From an uncultured Clostridia bacterium (GTDB lineage: Bacteria > Bacillota > Clostridia > Christensenellales > Borkfalkiaceae), in the NCBI GenBank assembly GCA_947627955.1, contig CANQXZ010000009.1, positions 1 through 40,993 on the forward strand: 40,993 bases of DNA, in the 5' to 3' direction. The notes under the pieces are model-generated. The model ran no database searches. It was given only the letters and a program-made list of their open reading frames with translations, and was not told where the DNA came from. The translations under genes and the position numbers were made by a program. Every line of letters begins with the position of its first letter. The stretch's first letter is position 1. Of this stretch, positions 23,919-31,996 are shown piece after piece.

Positions 23919-24791
23919 ATGAATTACGTCATCGCAAACGAACTACATTTCAAGGGCAAAGCCCGCGCAAAGCTCGAAACGGTGAAGAGTGTGTTCGGCA
24001 GGGCGGGAAAGGAGTGCGAAGTGCTGCTCACCACCCACGCCGGGCATGCAAGGGAATACGCGGAGGAGATATCCTCTTCGGAGGGGGAACACTCCGTAAT
24101 CGCCATGGGCGGGGACGGCACCCTGCACGAGATACTGAACGGGATAAAGGACTTCGGCAGGATAAGCATGGGGATCATCCCCCACGGCACGGGCAACGAC
24201 TTCGCCGAGGCGGCGGGCATACCCTCCAACATAAAGGAAGCCGCCGAAATAGTGGCTTTCCGCGCGCCCTCGCACATTGACTACATAGAGCTCTCCACGG
24301 GGCTCCGCTCCCTCAACGCCGTGGGCATGGGGCTGGACGTGGAAGTCCTTAAAAAGACCTATGCGGGGAAGGGCAAGGGCAGGTCAAAATACCTGCGCGC
24401 CCTCCTTTCCACCGTGTTCGGGTTCAAGGGATTCAGCTTCGCGGCGGAGTACGAGGGCAAATCGGAAAAGCGCTACGGGCTGATAGCCGCCGTCGGCAAC
24501 GGCAAGCAGATAGGCGGCGGGATAAAGCTCTTCCCCGACGCCTCGATAGACGACGGGCTGATCGACCTAATCATAGTCGACTATATCTCCCGCCCGCGGC
24601 TCTTCGCCTCCCTCTTAAAGCTGATGTGCGGCAAGGTGAACTCCATCCCCGAAGCCACGGTTAAAAAGGTCACCTCGGTGAAACTGATAAATCCCGCTAA
24701 GGGCTTCTCCATTCAGGCGGAGGGCGAACTCTACGACGATATGCAGATAGAGGCGCACGTTGTGCCCGGCGGGCTGAAATTCTATATATGA
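23919..24791 (+). CDS. Diacylglycerol/lipid kinase (DagK/YegS family)
   Basis: A 290-residue soluble lipid kinase of the DAGK catalytic family that phosphorylates diacylglycerol or a related lipid with ATP, feeding phosphatidic acid back into membrane synthesis. The nucleotide site GGDGTLHEILNG (64-75) and the PHGTGNDFA motif (88-96) are intact; the C-terminal beta-sandwich includes FPDASIDDGLID. Length fits the family (about 290-310). The downstream phosphatase overlaps it by the ATGA of start and stop, so the two are translationally coupled. Which lipid it acts on is not visible; DgkB-like activity is the default expectation. Confidence 0.92.
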   Translation: MNYVIANELHFKGKARAKLETVKSVFGRAGKECEVLLTTHAGHAREYAEEISSSEGEHSVIAMGGDGTLHEILNGIKDFGRISMGIIPHGTGNDFAEAAGIPSNIKEAAEIVAFRAPSHIDYIELSTGLRSLNAVGMGLDVEVLKKTYAGKGKGRSKYLRALLSTVFGFKGFSFAAEYEGKSEKRYGLIAAVGNGKQIGGGIKLFPDASIDDGLIDLIIVDYISRPRLFASLLKLMCGKVNSIPEATVKKVTSVKLINPAKGFSIQAEGELYDDMQIEAHVVPGGLKFYI

Positions 24792-25861
24792 CGGACAAGC
24801 ATTTCAGGCGGATGGTCGACGGCATGAAGGTCGCCGTCGTCGCCGTAGACGGAAATTTAAAGGCGGAATATGCCAATCCCGCGTTCAGAACGCTGTTTTC
24901 CTCCGAAAACGCCCGCGGGAGCCTCGGGCAGCTCACCTCCTGCGCGGAGAGCGCGGGGGGCTGCTTTAAGTGCGCCGCCAAAAAGAGCTGTCCGCTCGCC
25001 GGGGCGTTCGCCGACGCCCTCGCGCGGGACCGCGAGATCTCCCGCAGGATATACCAGCGGGTGACGGGCGGCGGGTTCAGCCACGACGTCTCCTACACCA
25101 TCACGGTGACCCCCGTCGGCGGGGGACTGTGCATGGGCTCGGTAGACGACGCCTACGAGCTGGAAATAGCCCGCGAAATGCAGACGGCAAAGTCCATCCA
25201 GCAGCGCCTTTTGCCCGCGGGCAAGTGGGTAGCGGGCAAAAAATATTCCTATCTCTACGTGCCTTGCAGGGAAATAGGCGGGGATCTGCCCGACGTTTAC
25301 GCCGTAGGCGGCGAGGCGTGCGGCATGATAGCCGACGTTTCGGGCAAGGGCGTGGCGGCGGGAATGCTCTCCGCGTTCGTGAAAGCGGCGTACGACAAGA
25401 CCACTTCCTCCCCCGCCGCCGCGATAGCCAACCTCAACGCCAAGTTCAGGGAGCTCAATCTCGACGAGAGGAACTACGTCACCGTCGCCGCGGTAAGGAT
25501 AGCGGAGGACAGCGTGGTGTATTCCATGGCAGGGCACAATGTGCCTATTCTCCTCAAAACGGAGGGCGGCGTGACCCGCATTATGCTCAACTCCCCGCCC
25601 GTATCCAATTGGTTCGACCGCGCGGGGTGGTTCGACGACTCCATCCCCTACAAAAAGGGGGATATCCTCGTATTGCTGACCGACGGCGTCACCGAAAGGC
25701 GGGGCGCGCACGGCGAGATGTTCGGCGTGGACGGCGCAATAAAGACTCTGAGCTATTCCAAGACCGCCGACGACTTCATAAAGAACCTCGAAGCGGGGCT
25801 GCGGGCGTTTTCTCCCGCGCCGCTCGGCGACGACGTCACGGCGGTGGCGTTCGACCTCTAA
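24788..25861 (+). CDS. PAS-like sensor with SpoIIE/RsbU-type PP2C phosphatase domain
   Basis: A 357-residue protein. Residues 1 to about 120 form a PAS-like domain (MKVAVVAVDGNLKAEYAN) with a four-cysteine cluster C52-x6-C59-x2-C62-x5-C68, suggestive of metal, iron-sulphur or redox sensing. A helical linker (EIAREMQTAKSIQQRLLP, about 126-143) precedes a SpoIIE-family serine phosphatase: EIGGDLPDVY (D166, D169), IADVSGKGVAAGML (D183), SMAGHNVPILL, VLLTDGVTERR and LGDDVTAVAF are present, including the metal-binding aspartates. Relatives dephosphorylate STAS anti-sigma antagonists or act in stress and sporulation signalling. No anti-sigma factor or STAS protein lies nearby. Coupled to dagK by a 4-nt overlap. 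The signal and target are unknown. Confidence 0.9.
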   Translation: MTDKHFRRMVDGMKVAVVAVDGNLKAEYANPAFRTLFSSENARGSLGQLTSCAESAGGCFKCAAKKSCPLAGAFADALARDREISRRIYQRVTGGGFSHDVSYTITVTPVGGGLCMGSVDDAYELEIAREMQTAKSIQQRLLPAGKWVAGKKYSYLYVPCREIGGDLPDVYAVGGEACGMIADVSGKGVAAGMLSAFVKAAYDKTTSSPAAAIANLNAKFRELNLDERNYVTVAAVRIAEDSVVYSMAGHNVPILLKTEGGVTRIMLNSPPVSNWFDRAGWFDDSIPYKKGDILVLLTDGVTERRGAHGEMFGVDGAIKTLSYSKTADDFIKNLEAGLRAFSPAPLGDDVTAVAFDL

Positions 25862-25878
25862 ATACTATATAACGCGAC

Positions 25879-25906
25879 GCGCGCGGCGAATCCATTCGCC
25901 GCGCGC
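25879..25906. terminator. Hairpin between the phosphatase gene and dxs, probable terminator
   Basis: Perfect 12-bp stem (gcgcgcggcgaa / ttcgccgcgcgc) with a TCCA loop between convergent genes. T tracts are poor on both sides, so termination strength is uncertain. Confidence 0.6.
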
Positions 25907-25912
25907 CTTGAT

Positions 25913-27742
25913 TTAACCGAATATCCTATTTATCTCTTCCCTTATCTGTTCGGGCAGCAGCCCCAGCGCGCCGTACATATCCGCAAGGCTGCCGTGCTTC
26001 ACAAAGCCCTCTATCGCCCTTACCGCCGTACGCTTGCCCGCGGCGGCGAAATGCCCTTCCAGCTTCTGCGCGAGCCCGCCTTCCCTTATCCCCTCTTCGA
26101 GGAGATATACGTTCTTTGCCGAAGCGGTGAGCGCGTCGAGCTCCTTCAGATCGGGGGGATAAGTCTTTATGAGCCGCACCACCGCCGTGTTTTTATCCGA
26201 GCAGGGCAGGGCGTTTTGGGCAATCCTGCCGCTCGTGACTATAACCGTTCTGCACTTGCGGGAGCACGCGGTGTACGCGGTGTTACCGCTCTCCGTGTAC
26301 TCCCAGCCGTAGCTCTCCGCCTCGCCGCCCTTGGGATAGCGCACTATCTGCAAGCCCTCTCCGCCGAGCGCCGCCGAAAGGCACCTATCCAGCTCGGCAA
26401 ATGTGGCGGGGGAATATATCACGGCGCCCGGGAGAGCGCTGAACAGCGGATAGTCGAAAATGCCCTGATGGGTTATCCCGTCGCCCTCGACGAGCCCGCA
26501 CCTGTCCAGCGCGAGCACGAAGTGCCTGTTCGCCATGGCGACTTCCTGAAAGAGCTGGTCGAAAACCCTCTGCGCGAAGGTCGAATACATGGCGCATACG
26601 GGCAGTTTGCCCGCCGCCGCGAGCCCCGCGCCGAACGCCACTGCGTGCTCCTCGGCTATCCCCACGTCGAAAAACCTTTCGGGGAACTCCTTTTCGAACG
26701 CGTCGAGCCCCGTGCCCAAGCCCATTGCCGCCGTTATGGCGCATATGCGCCCGTCCTCACGTGCACGCCCGCACATGAATTCGCCGAAGCGGGAGGAAAA
26801 TCCCACCTCCGCGCCGCAGACCACGCCCTCGGCGGGGTCGAAAGGCGCGACCGAATGATATTTTGCGGGCTCCTTTTCCGCGGGCTCGTAGCCCTTGCCC
26901 TTGCGCGTATACACGTGCACGACGCAACAGCCGTTCCTGCGCTTTGCTTCCGCGAGGGCGGAACGGGTCTGCCTGAGGTCGTTGCCGTCCACGGGACCTA
27001 TGTAGTCCAGCCCCAGATTTTCGAATACGTTCTTTTTCAGAACGATATTTTTGACGAAATTTTTGAACTTCCTGCCCAGCCATATCGTGGCTTTGCCGAG
27101 AAGGGGTATCTTTCTGAGAAATTTCTGCAACCCGTGCTTGAAGCGGAAATAGCCCGCGCTCGACCTCATCCTCCTCAGGCTCTTGTTGAGCCCGCCTATG
27201 TTTCTGGAAATGGACATCTCATTGTCGTTGAGGATGATTATGAGGCGCACGGGCGCCTCGGCGCAGTTGTTCAGCGCCTCGTAGACCATTCCGTTCGTGA
27301 ACGAGCCGTCGCCCACGACCGCCACGGTGTAGTTGTCCCTGCCCTCGCGGCTGTCCGCCACGGCGAGGGCGAGCGCTTCGGATATGCACGGACCCGCGTG
27401 CCCCTCGTAAAAGAGGTCGTACTCGCTCTCCTCGGGATTGGGGAAGCCCGAGATCCCGCCCGCCTGCCTGAGCGTGGAAAAACGCCCGTATCTGCCCGTC
27501 AGCAGTTTATGGGCGTACGATTGGTGCCCCACGTCGAAGATGATCCTGTCTCGGGGCGCGTCGAAAACGGTGTGCAACGCCAAAGTGACCTCGACGCAGC
27601 CGAGGTTAGAAGAGAGATGACCGCCGTTTGCGGCGACCGTATTCAGGATTTCGGCGCGCAGTTCCCCCGCGAGGACGGCGAGCTGTTCTTCGGAAAGCCC
27701 TTTTACGTCTTCGGGAGAGCGCACGTTTTCAAGTATCGACAT
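25913..27742 (-). CDS. dxs: 1-deoxy-D-xylulose-5-phosphate synthase
   Basis: Condenses pyruvate and glyceraldehyde 3-phosphate to DXP, the first step of the MEP isoprenoid route and a precursor for thiamine and, in some bacteria, pyridoxal phosphate. 609 residues, normal length. ThDP-enzyme motifs are clear: GGHLSSNLGCVE (41-52), DVGHQSYAHK (70-79), VVGDGSFTNGM (142-152) and NDNEMSIS (172-179), with the pyrimidine-domain signature IAEEHAVAFGAGLA and the C-terminal transketolase domain. It has its own promoter just behind the pyridoxamine kinase gene. The ATG at 27742 fits the family start but has no Shine-Dalgarno at normal distance; a strong hairpin lies directly upstream. Confidence 0.97.
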   Translation of the reverse strand: MSILENVRSPEDVKGLSEEQLAVLAGELRAEILNTVAANGGHLSSNLGCVEVTLALHTVFDAPRDRIIFDVGHQSYAHKLLTGRYGRFSTLRQAGGISGFPNPEESEYDLFYEGHAGPCISEALALAVADSREGRDNYTVAVVGDGSFTNGMVYEALNNCAEAPVRLIIILNDNEMSISRNIGGLNKSLRRMRSSAGYFRFKHGLQKFLRKIPLLGKATIWLGRKFKNFVKNIVLKKNVFENLGLDYIGPVDGNDLRQTRSALAEAKRRNGCCVVHVYTRKGKGYEPAEKEPAKYHSVAPFDPAEGVVCGAEVGFSSRFGEFMCGRAREDGRICAITAAMGLGTGLDAFEKEFPERFFDVGIAEEHAVAFGAGLAAAGKLPVCAMYSTFAQRVFDQLFQEVAMANRHFVLALDRCGLVEGDGITHQGIFDYPLFSALPGAVIYSPATFAELDRCLSAALGGEGLQIVRYPKGGEAESYGWEYTESGNTAYTACSRKCRTVIVTSGRIAQNALPCSDKNTAVVRLIKTYPPDLKELDALTASAKNVYLLEEGIREGGLAQKLEGHFAAAGKRTAVRAIEGFVKHGSLADMYGALGLLPEQIREEINRIFG

Positions 27743-27753
27743 ATCTGATTGCG

Positions 27754-27781
27754 CCGTAAGCCCTCTTTCAAGGGCTTACGG
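27754..27781 (-). promoter_or_regulatory. Hairpin at the 5' end of the dxs leader
   Basis: Perfect 10-bp stem (ccgtaagccc at 27754-27763, gggcttacgg at 27772-27781), 8-nt loop containing AGAG-like purines on the minus strand. It starts about where transcription should begin and ends 11 nt before the ATG. No T tract follows, so it is not a terminator. Confidence 0.65.
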
Positions 27782-27786
27782 TCTAT

Positions 27787-27814
27787 ATTATAGCATAATA
27801 TTCGGAAATGTCAA
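27787..27814 (-). promoter_or_regulatory. Promoter of dxs
   Basis: Minus strand TTGACA (27809-27814), 16-nt spacer, TATAAT (27787-27792), immediately after the pyridoxamine kinase stop codon. Confidence 0.78.
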
Positions 27815-27815
27815 T

Positions 27816-28634
27816 TTATTGTGCGTTCCCGCCCTCTTTTTCGGCGAGAACGTCCTCGAAACATGCGCCGTAGAAGTGCGACGGCTCCGTCCTCTTTATG
27901 CAGCGCGCGACGAAATCTCCCGCCGCGGCGCAGCTCTCGGAAAGGGGGGCGCCGTTCAGGTATCCGGCGGCGAAAACGGCGGCGAAGATATCCCCCGTGC
28001 CGTGCAGCCTCGCGGGGAGCAGTTCCGCCGTCACGTATTCGGTCTCGCCGCCCGCGTATATCGCCTCGCCTATCATGCCGTTCTCCTCGACGCCCGTGAT
28101 TATCACCGCGCCGGAAGTGAGCCGCGCCAACCCTTTCAAGAGCTTTTCCACATAGTCGCGGCCGTAGTTCTCCCTGTAAGGGATGCCCGTGAGATAGCTC
28201 GCCTCGGTTATGTTGGGAAGGATCACGTCCGCCCGCCTTATGAGATTTGCCATCGCCTTTACGTATTCCCCGTCAAATCCGCCGTACAGCTTGCCGTTGT
28301 CGCCGAACGCGGGGTCTATTATTATCTTTGCGCCCTCGTCCGAAAAATCGTCGAAGCACTTTTCCGCCAGATCCATGAGCGAACTCTTGCCGAGATAGCC
28401 CAGCAGAAAGCCGTCGAACAGAAAGCCGTTCTCCCTCCACTTCCCGTATATACTCTCTATTTCGGGAGTGAGGTCGAGATAGCTCCACGTTTTGAACATC
28501 GTGTGGTTGGAAAGGAGCGCCGTGGGCAGCACCGCCGCCTCCACGCCGTACGCGGAGAGCACGGGCAGCGCCACTGTGAGCGAACACTGCCCCACGCAGC
28601 TCAGATCCTGCATCGTAAGTATTCTCTTTGCCAT
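27816..28634 (-). CDS. pdxY: Pyridoxamine/pyridoxal kinase (ribokinase-type vitamin B6 salvage)
   Basis: A 272-residue member of the PfkB/ribokinase superfamily that phosphorylates pyridoxal or pyridoxamine for PLP salvage. Its start, ILTMQDLSCVGQCSLTVALP, and the PTALLSNHT segment are typical of the clostridial pyridoxamine kinase group; LPNITEASYLTG and the ATP/anion-hole motif LHGTGDIFAA follow. A ThiD-like HMP kinase is the main alternative, but the N-terminal pattern favours B6. The ATG at 28634 sits 8 nt after GAGGA, which is part of the upstream hairpin. With YggS (14.6 kb) it is a second PLP-related gene in the window. Confidence 0.87.
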   Translation of the reverse strand: MAKRILTMQDLSCVGQCSLTVALPVLSAYGVEAAVLPTALLSNHTMFKTWSYLDLTPEIESIYGKWRENGFLFDGFLLGYLGKSSLMDLAEKCFDDFSDEGAKIIIDPAFGDNGKLYGGFDGEYVKAMANLIRRADVILPNITEASYLTGIPYRENYGRDYVEKLLKGLARLTSGAVIITGVEENGMIGEAIYAGGETEYVTAELLPARLHGTGDIFAAVFAAGYLNGAPLSESCAAAGDFVARCIKRTEPSHFYGACFEDVLAEKEGGNAQ

Positions 28635-28668
28635 AAAAAATATCCTCGCCTTTGTCGGTGAGGATATT
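28635..28668 (-). terminator. Terminator of the two-component operon overlapping pdxY signals
   Basis: On the minus strand AATATCCTC pairs with GAGGATATT (extendable to 12 bp through ACC/GGC) and is followed by TTTTTT and then the ATG of the kinase gene. The left arm overlaps a TATAAT (28666-28671, with a weak ATAACA 18 nt upstream), and the right arm supplies the GAGGA ribosome site. Confidence 0.75.
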
Positions 28669-28727
28669 ATAACGCCTGCTTGGTCTTAATGTTATTACCA
28701 AAATAATATTTTTTGATAATATCAGAT

Positions 28728-29372
28728 TCAGGATACGCCCTTTATCTTTTCGGAGGCGGCGGCGCGGCTGTCCACCCCGAGTTTGAGGTAAATGGAACTT
28801 ATGTAGTTCCGCGAAGTGCCGTCCGAGAGTTTAAGTGCCGAGGCTATCTGGCGGTTGGTGAACCCGTCGGCTATCATGAGGGCTATCTCCGCCTCCCTGT
28901 CCGAGAGCCCGAACGCCTTTTTCAGCCTCGCCTGTCTGCCGCCCGAGACCATTGCCGCGGCGTCGGTTATCTTCCTCGCTATGCGCGAGGGCAGGATAGT
29001 GTCGCCGTTGCAGGCGTTTTTCACGGCGTCGATGAGGGCGGACGAGCTTATGTCTTTCAGAAGATACCCGCTCGCGCCGTTGTTTATCGCGCTGAGGATA
29101 TAATCGCTGTCGTCGAACGTGGTGAGGATTATTATCTTTATGTCGGGATCTATCTCCTTTATGCGCTTTGTCGCCACAACGCCGTTCACGTTGGGCATCC
29201 TTATGTCCATGAGCACGACGTCGGGCGCCTCCTTCGCGCACGCCTCTATGGCGGCGGCGCCGTCGAGGCAGACGCCGCACACCTCTATGTCCCCGCAGCT
29301 CTGCAACACCGATCTGATGCCCTCCGCAAGTATTTTCTGGTCGTCAACAAGCAATACTTTTATCAAATTCAA
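28728..29372 (-). CDS. NarL/LuxR-type response regulator
   Basis: A 214-residue two-component regulator. The receiver domain has D10/D11, the phosphoacceptor D56 in DVVLMDIRMP, T84/T85 and K106 in GYLLKD. The C-terminal LuxR-type helix-turn-helix is at about 148-195 (LSDREAEIALMIADGFTNRQ, IASALKLSDGTSRNYIS). It starts within the last codons of the histidine kinase gene (4-nt overlap), so the pair is co-translated. Target genes are not visible; transport or stress genes are not adjacent. Confidence 0.95.
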   Translation of the reverse strand: MNLIKVLLVDDQKILAEGIRSVLQSCGDIEVCGVCLDGAAAIEACAKEAPDVVLMDIRMPNVNGVVATKRIKEIDPDIKIIILTTFDDSDYILSAINNGASGYLLKDISSSALIDAVKNACNGDTILPSRIARKITDAAAMVSGGRQARLKKAFGLSDREAEIALMIADGFTNRQIASALKLSDGTSRNYISSIYLKLGVDSRAAASEKIKGVS

Positions 29373-30628
29373 TCCTCCTTTACGGGGGGCTCTTCCCCGT
29401 CATCCGCGGCGGGAAGGGTTACCGTCACCTCAAAGCCCTCCCCCTCTTCACTCGCGAAAACGCAATCGCCGCCGAGCGAGCGCGCCATTTCGCGCATGTT
29501 TTTCAAGCCGAAGCCCGTCTCTATGTTCCCCGAGACCCCTTTGCCGTTGTCCGAGACGTAGAGCACGGCGTTATCGCCATCCTTTCGCAGTTCGGCGTAA
29601 AACGCGGTGGCGCCGCCGTGGCGGATGCCGTTGGAAAGGCACTCTTTGAGCGCGCTGCACAGAAATCTGTAACCGCCGTCCGAAACGCGCACGTCCGCAA
29701 AATCGCAGCGCACCTTGATGTCGGTGCCGTCCACGGTGCGGGAGATTATCTCCCCGAGCTCCTCCTTTATTGGGCGGGCGTACGTTCTGCCCGCGAGCAG
29801 GTGCACGCTCTCCCTCATCTGTTCGAGGGCGCTCCTCGCCTGAATGTTTGCCGCGATTATCCTGTTCTTCGCCTCGGCGGGATCCTTGTCTATCATGAGC
29901 TTGGCGGCTTCCGTCTGCATTATGACGGTCGTCATTGAATGCCCCGCGTTGTCGTGAATCTCCCGCGCTATCCTGTTGCGCTCCTCGAAGACCGCCGTCT
30001 CGGAGAGCTGCCTGTACGCCTCTTCGAGGCGGGCGCCGCTGTCGTTGGCTTGTTTGAGGGCGGCGGAGAGCTCCCTGTTGGTACGGTAGAAACTCAAAAG
30101 AAACTGCACTATTATGAAGTCGAGAGTTATGAACATCAGCCCGAGAAGGGCGCCGCTCACTATCTCGACCGTGGAATTGAATATCGTCGCGCCGGCGTTT
30201 GTCAGCACCCAGCCGACGATAAACGAGATGGCGTACAGCCCGCAGCTCACGCCGAAGAGGATGAGCTTGTCCGAAAACTTCTCTATGTTCATGTATATCT
30301 GCGTGAGCACCACGCAGTAGAGCGCGGCGAGCAGCGAGTTGCCCGTAAATATGCAGATCACGAGCAAGAGCGTGGCGTCGGCGCAGTAGAACGCGATTTT
30401 TGCGGCGAACTTCTTTATGACGAAGCTGTCCACCGTCTCTATCACGGTGAGCGCCACGCAGCATGCCGCCACTATGCTTATGTCCCGCGCCAGCGTGGCG
30501 TCGTTGCGCACGGCGACCTGCGCGCAGACTATCGCCTCCACGATGACGAGAACGGCTATGAGCACGACCTTTATGTAGGTTATCAGCTTGCCGGAGTAGA
30601 TGTTTACCCCTAAATCTATCTCTTTCAC
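29369..30628 (-). CDS. Membrane sensor histidine kinase (HisKA_3 type)
   Basis: A 419-residue kinase, partner of the NarL-type regulator. About six hydrophobic segments fill residues 15-185 with no sizeable extracellular loop, suggesting sensing within or near the membrane. A coiled helix leads to the H box ERNRIAREIHDNAGHS (phosphohistidine H235). The ATPase domain shows ALKECLSNGIRHGGA (N box), VSDNGKGVS and GFGLKNMRE. The frame is open to a TTG at 30676, but there is no ribosome site there; GTG at 30628 has GGGAGA at good distance, so I use it. A -10-like TAAAAT preceded by TATACA at 17 nt lies between this gene and pepV. Confidence 0.92.
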   Translation of the reverse strand: MKEIDLGVNIYSGKLITYIKVVLIAVLVIVEAIVCAQVAVRNDATLARDISIVAACCVALTVIETVDSFVIKKFAAKIAFYCADATLLLVICIFTGNSLLAALYCVVLTQIYMNIEKFSDKLILFGVSCGLYAISFIVGWVLTNAGATIFNSTVEIVSGALLGLMFITLDFIIVQFLLSFYRTNRELSAALKQANDSGARLEEAYRQLSETAVFEERNRIAREIHDNAGHSMTTVIMQTEAAKLMIDKDPAEAKNRIIAANIQARSALEQMRESVHLLAGRTYARPIKEELGEIISRTVDGTDIKVRCDFADVRVSDGGYRFLCSALKECLSNGIRHGGATAFYAELRKDGDNAVLYVSDNGKGVSGNIETGFGLKNMREMARSLGGDCVFASEEGEGFEVTVTLPAADDGEEPPVKED

Positions 30629-30681
30629 GGCTTCTCCCGACGGGAATTTGCGGCAATTTAAATATTTACCGCTCAATTTAT

Positions 30682-30710
30682 TTTACCATAAAATAAAAAA
30701 GTTGTATAAT
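30682..30710 (+). promoter_or_regulatory. Promoter of the PepV-like gene
   Basis: TTTACC (30682-30687), 17-nt spacer, TATAAT (30705-30710). The ATG at 30743 follows a weak GAGA ribosome site. Confidence 0.65.
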
Positions 30711-30742
30711 GTTTTTGTACATTTTTTGAAAAAGAGACCCAT

Positions 30743-31996
30743 ATGGAAGATTTTACCGAAATTTACAACGCAATTTCCGAACAGATCAGGATAGATTCCT
30801 CCGAATCGGAACCCGCCGCGGGCGCTCCCTTCGGCAGGGGCGCGCACCGCTCGCTCGACCTCTTTTTGCGCCTTGCGGAGAGCTTCGGCTTCGAAACGCA
30901 CTGCTACGACGGCTACGCGGGGGAAGTGATATTCGGCGAGGGCGAGGAATTCGCCGTTCTCGCCCACCTCGACGTGGTGCCCGCGGGCGGCGGCTGGACG
31001 CGCGAGCCCTTCGGCGGGGAGATAGATGTATCCGAGCAAAAGATCTACGGCAGGGGCGCAATGGACGACAAGGGTCCCGCCGTGATAACCCTTTTCGCCC
31101 TCAGATCGCTGAAAGAGAGCGGCTTTGAGCCGAAGAAAAAGATAAAGCTTATCGTCGGGTGCAACGAGGAGAGCGGCTGGCGCTGCATAGACTACTATAA
31201 AGCCCACGCGCATATGCCCGACGAGGGCATTTCGCCCGACGCCGACTTCCCCGTCATATATGCGGAAAAGGGCATACTTTCCTTAAAGCTCGCATTCCCC
31301 GCCGAGGGGGACTTCTCTTCCCTCAAAGGGGGCGAGAGGACGAACATGGTATGCGACCGCTGCGAGGCGGATGCGGCGGCAGGCGCAAGAAGGCTTGAAG
31401 AGCTCGGGCTCTCCCTCGAAGGCGGCAAAGCCGTCTCTTACGGGAAGTCCGCGCACGGCTCCACCCCCGAAAAGGGCATAAACGCCATCCCGCCGATGCT
31501 GGAATATCTCGGGCTCGGAGAGAGCGTGCTCTCCCCCATGCTCGCATTAAAAGACCGCCTTACGGCTCTCAAAGACGAGACGGGCGCGCTCACCTTTTCG
31601 CCCAACGTGATAAGGGGCGGCAAAAACCGCGTAGAAATAGTGTGCGACATCCGCTATCCCGCCACTTTGGCGCGGAGCGCGGTGACGAAGATAATAGAGG
31701 AGAGCGGTATAGAGTATTCCGTCGTCCACGAACAGTCTCCCCTCTTCAACGACAAGAACAGCTTCCTCGTGAAGACCCTCTGCTCCGTGTATAACGAGGT
31801 GACGGGCAAAGACGCGCGCCCCGTCGCGATAGGCGGGGGCACATATGCGCGCGCGCTCAGACACGGCGCGGCGTTCGGTCCCGAAGAGGAGGGCGAAGAG
31901 AGCACGATACATCAGGCGGACGAATATATCACGTTCGCAAAAGTAAAACGGTGCTTCGAAATTTACAGGCGCGCCATCAGAAGGCTGACGGAATGA
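30743..31996 (+). CDS. pepV: Sapep/PepV-type M20 metallo-dipeptidase
   Basis: A 417-residue M20-family peptidase resembling PepV/Sapep, which cleaves N-terminal residues from di- and tripeptides using two zinc or manganese ions. Visible metal and catalytic motifs: LAHLDVVPAGGGW (first histidine and Asp), GRGAMDDKGP (bridging Asp), CNEESGW (general base and metal Glu), SPDADFPV, and the C-terminal GGGTYAR. The lid domain lies roughly between residues 180 and 320. It is slightly shorter than PepV of lactic bacteria (about 465). The downstream hydrolase overlaps by ATGA, so they form a two-gene unit. Confidence 0.92.
   Translation: MEDFTEIYNAISEQIRIDSSESEPAAGAPFGRGAHRSLDLFLRLAESFGFETHCYDGYAGEVIFGEGEEFAVLAHLDVVPAGGGWTREPFGGEIDVSEQKIYGRGAMDDKGPAVITLFALRSLKESGFEPKKKIKLIVGCNEESGWRCIDYYKAHAHMPDEGISPDADFPVIYAEKGILSLKLAFPAEGDFSSLKGGERTNMVCDRCEADAAAGARRLEELGLSLEGGKAVSYGKSAHGSTPEKGINAIPPMLEYLGLGESVLSPMLALKDRLTALKDETGALTFSPNVIRGGKNRVEIVCDIRYPATLARSAVTKIIEESGIEYSVVHEQSPLFNDKNSFLVKTLCSVYNEVTGKDARPVAIGGGTYARALRHGAAFGPEEEGEESTIHQADEYITFAKVKRCFEIYRRAIRRLTE

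Noticed and set aside
25994-27748. A long plus-strand open frame (584 codons) antisense to dxs
   Set aside because: It is the mirror of a highly conserved dxs gene in GC-rich sequence, has no family features, no ribosome site and strongly arginine/histidine-rich composition.
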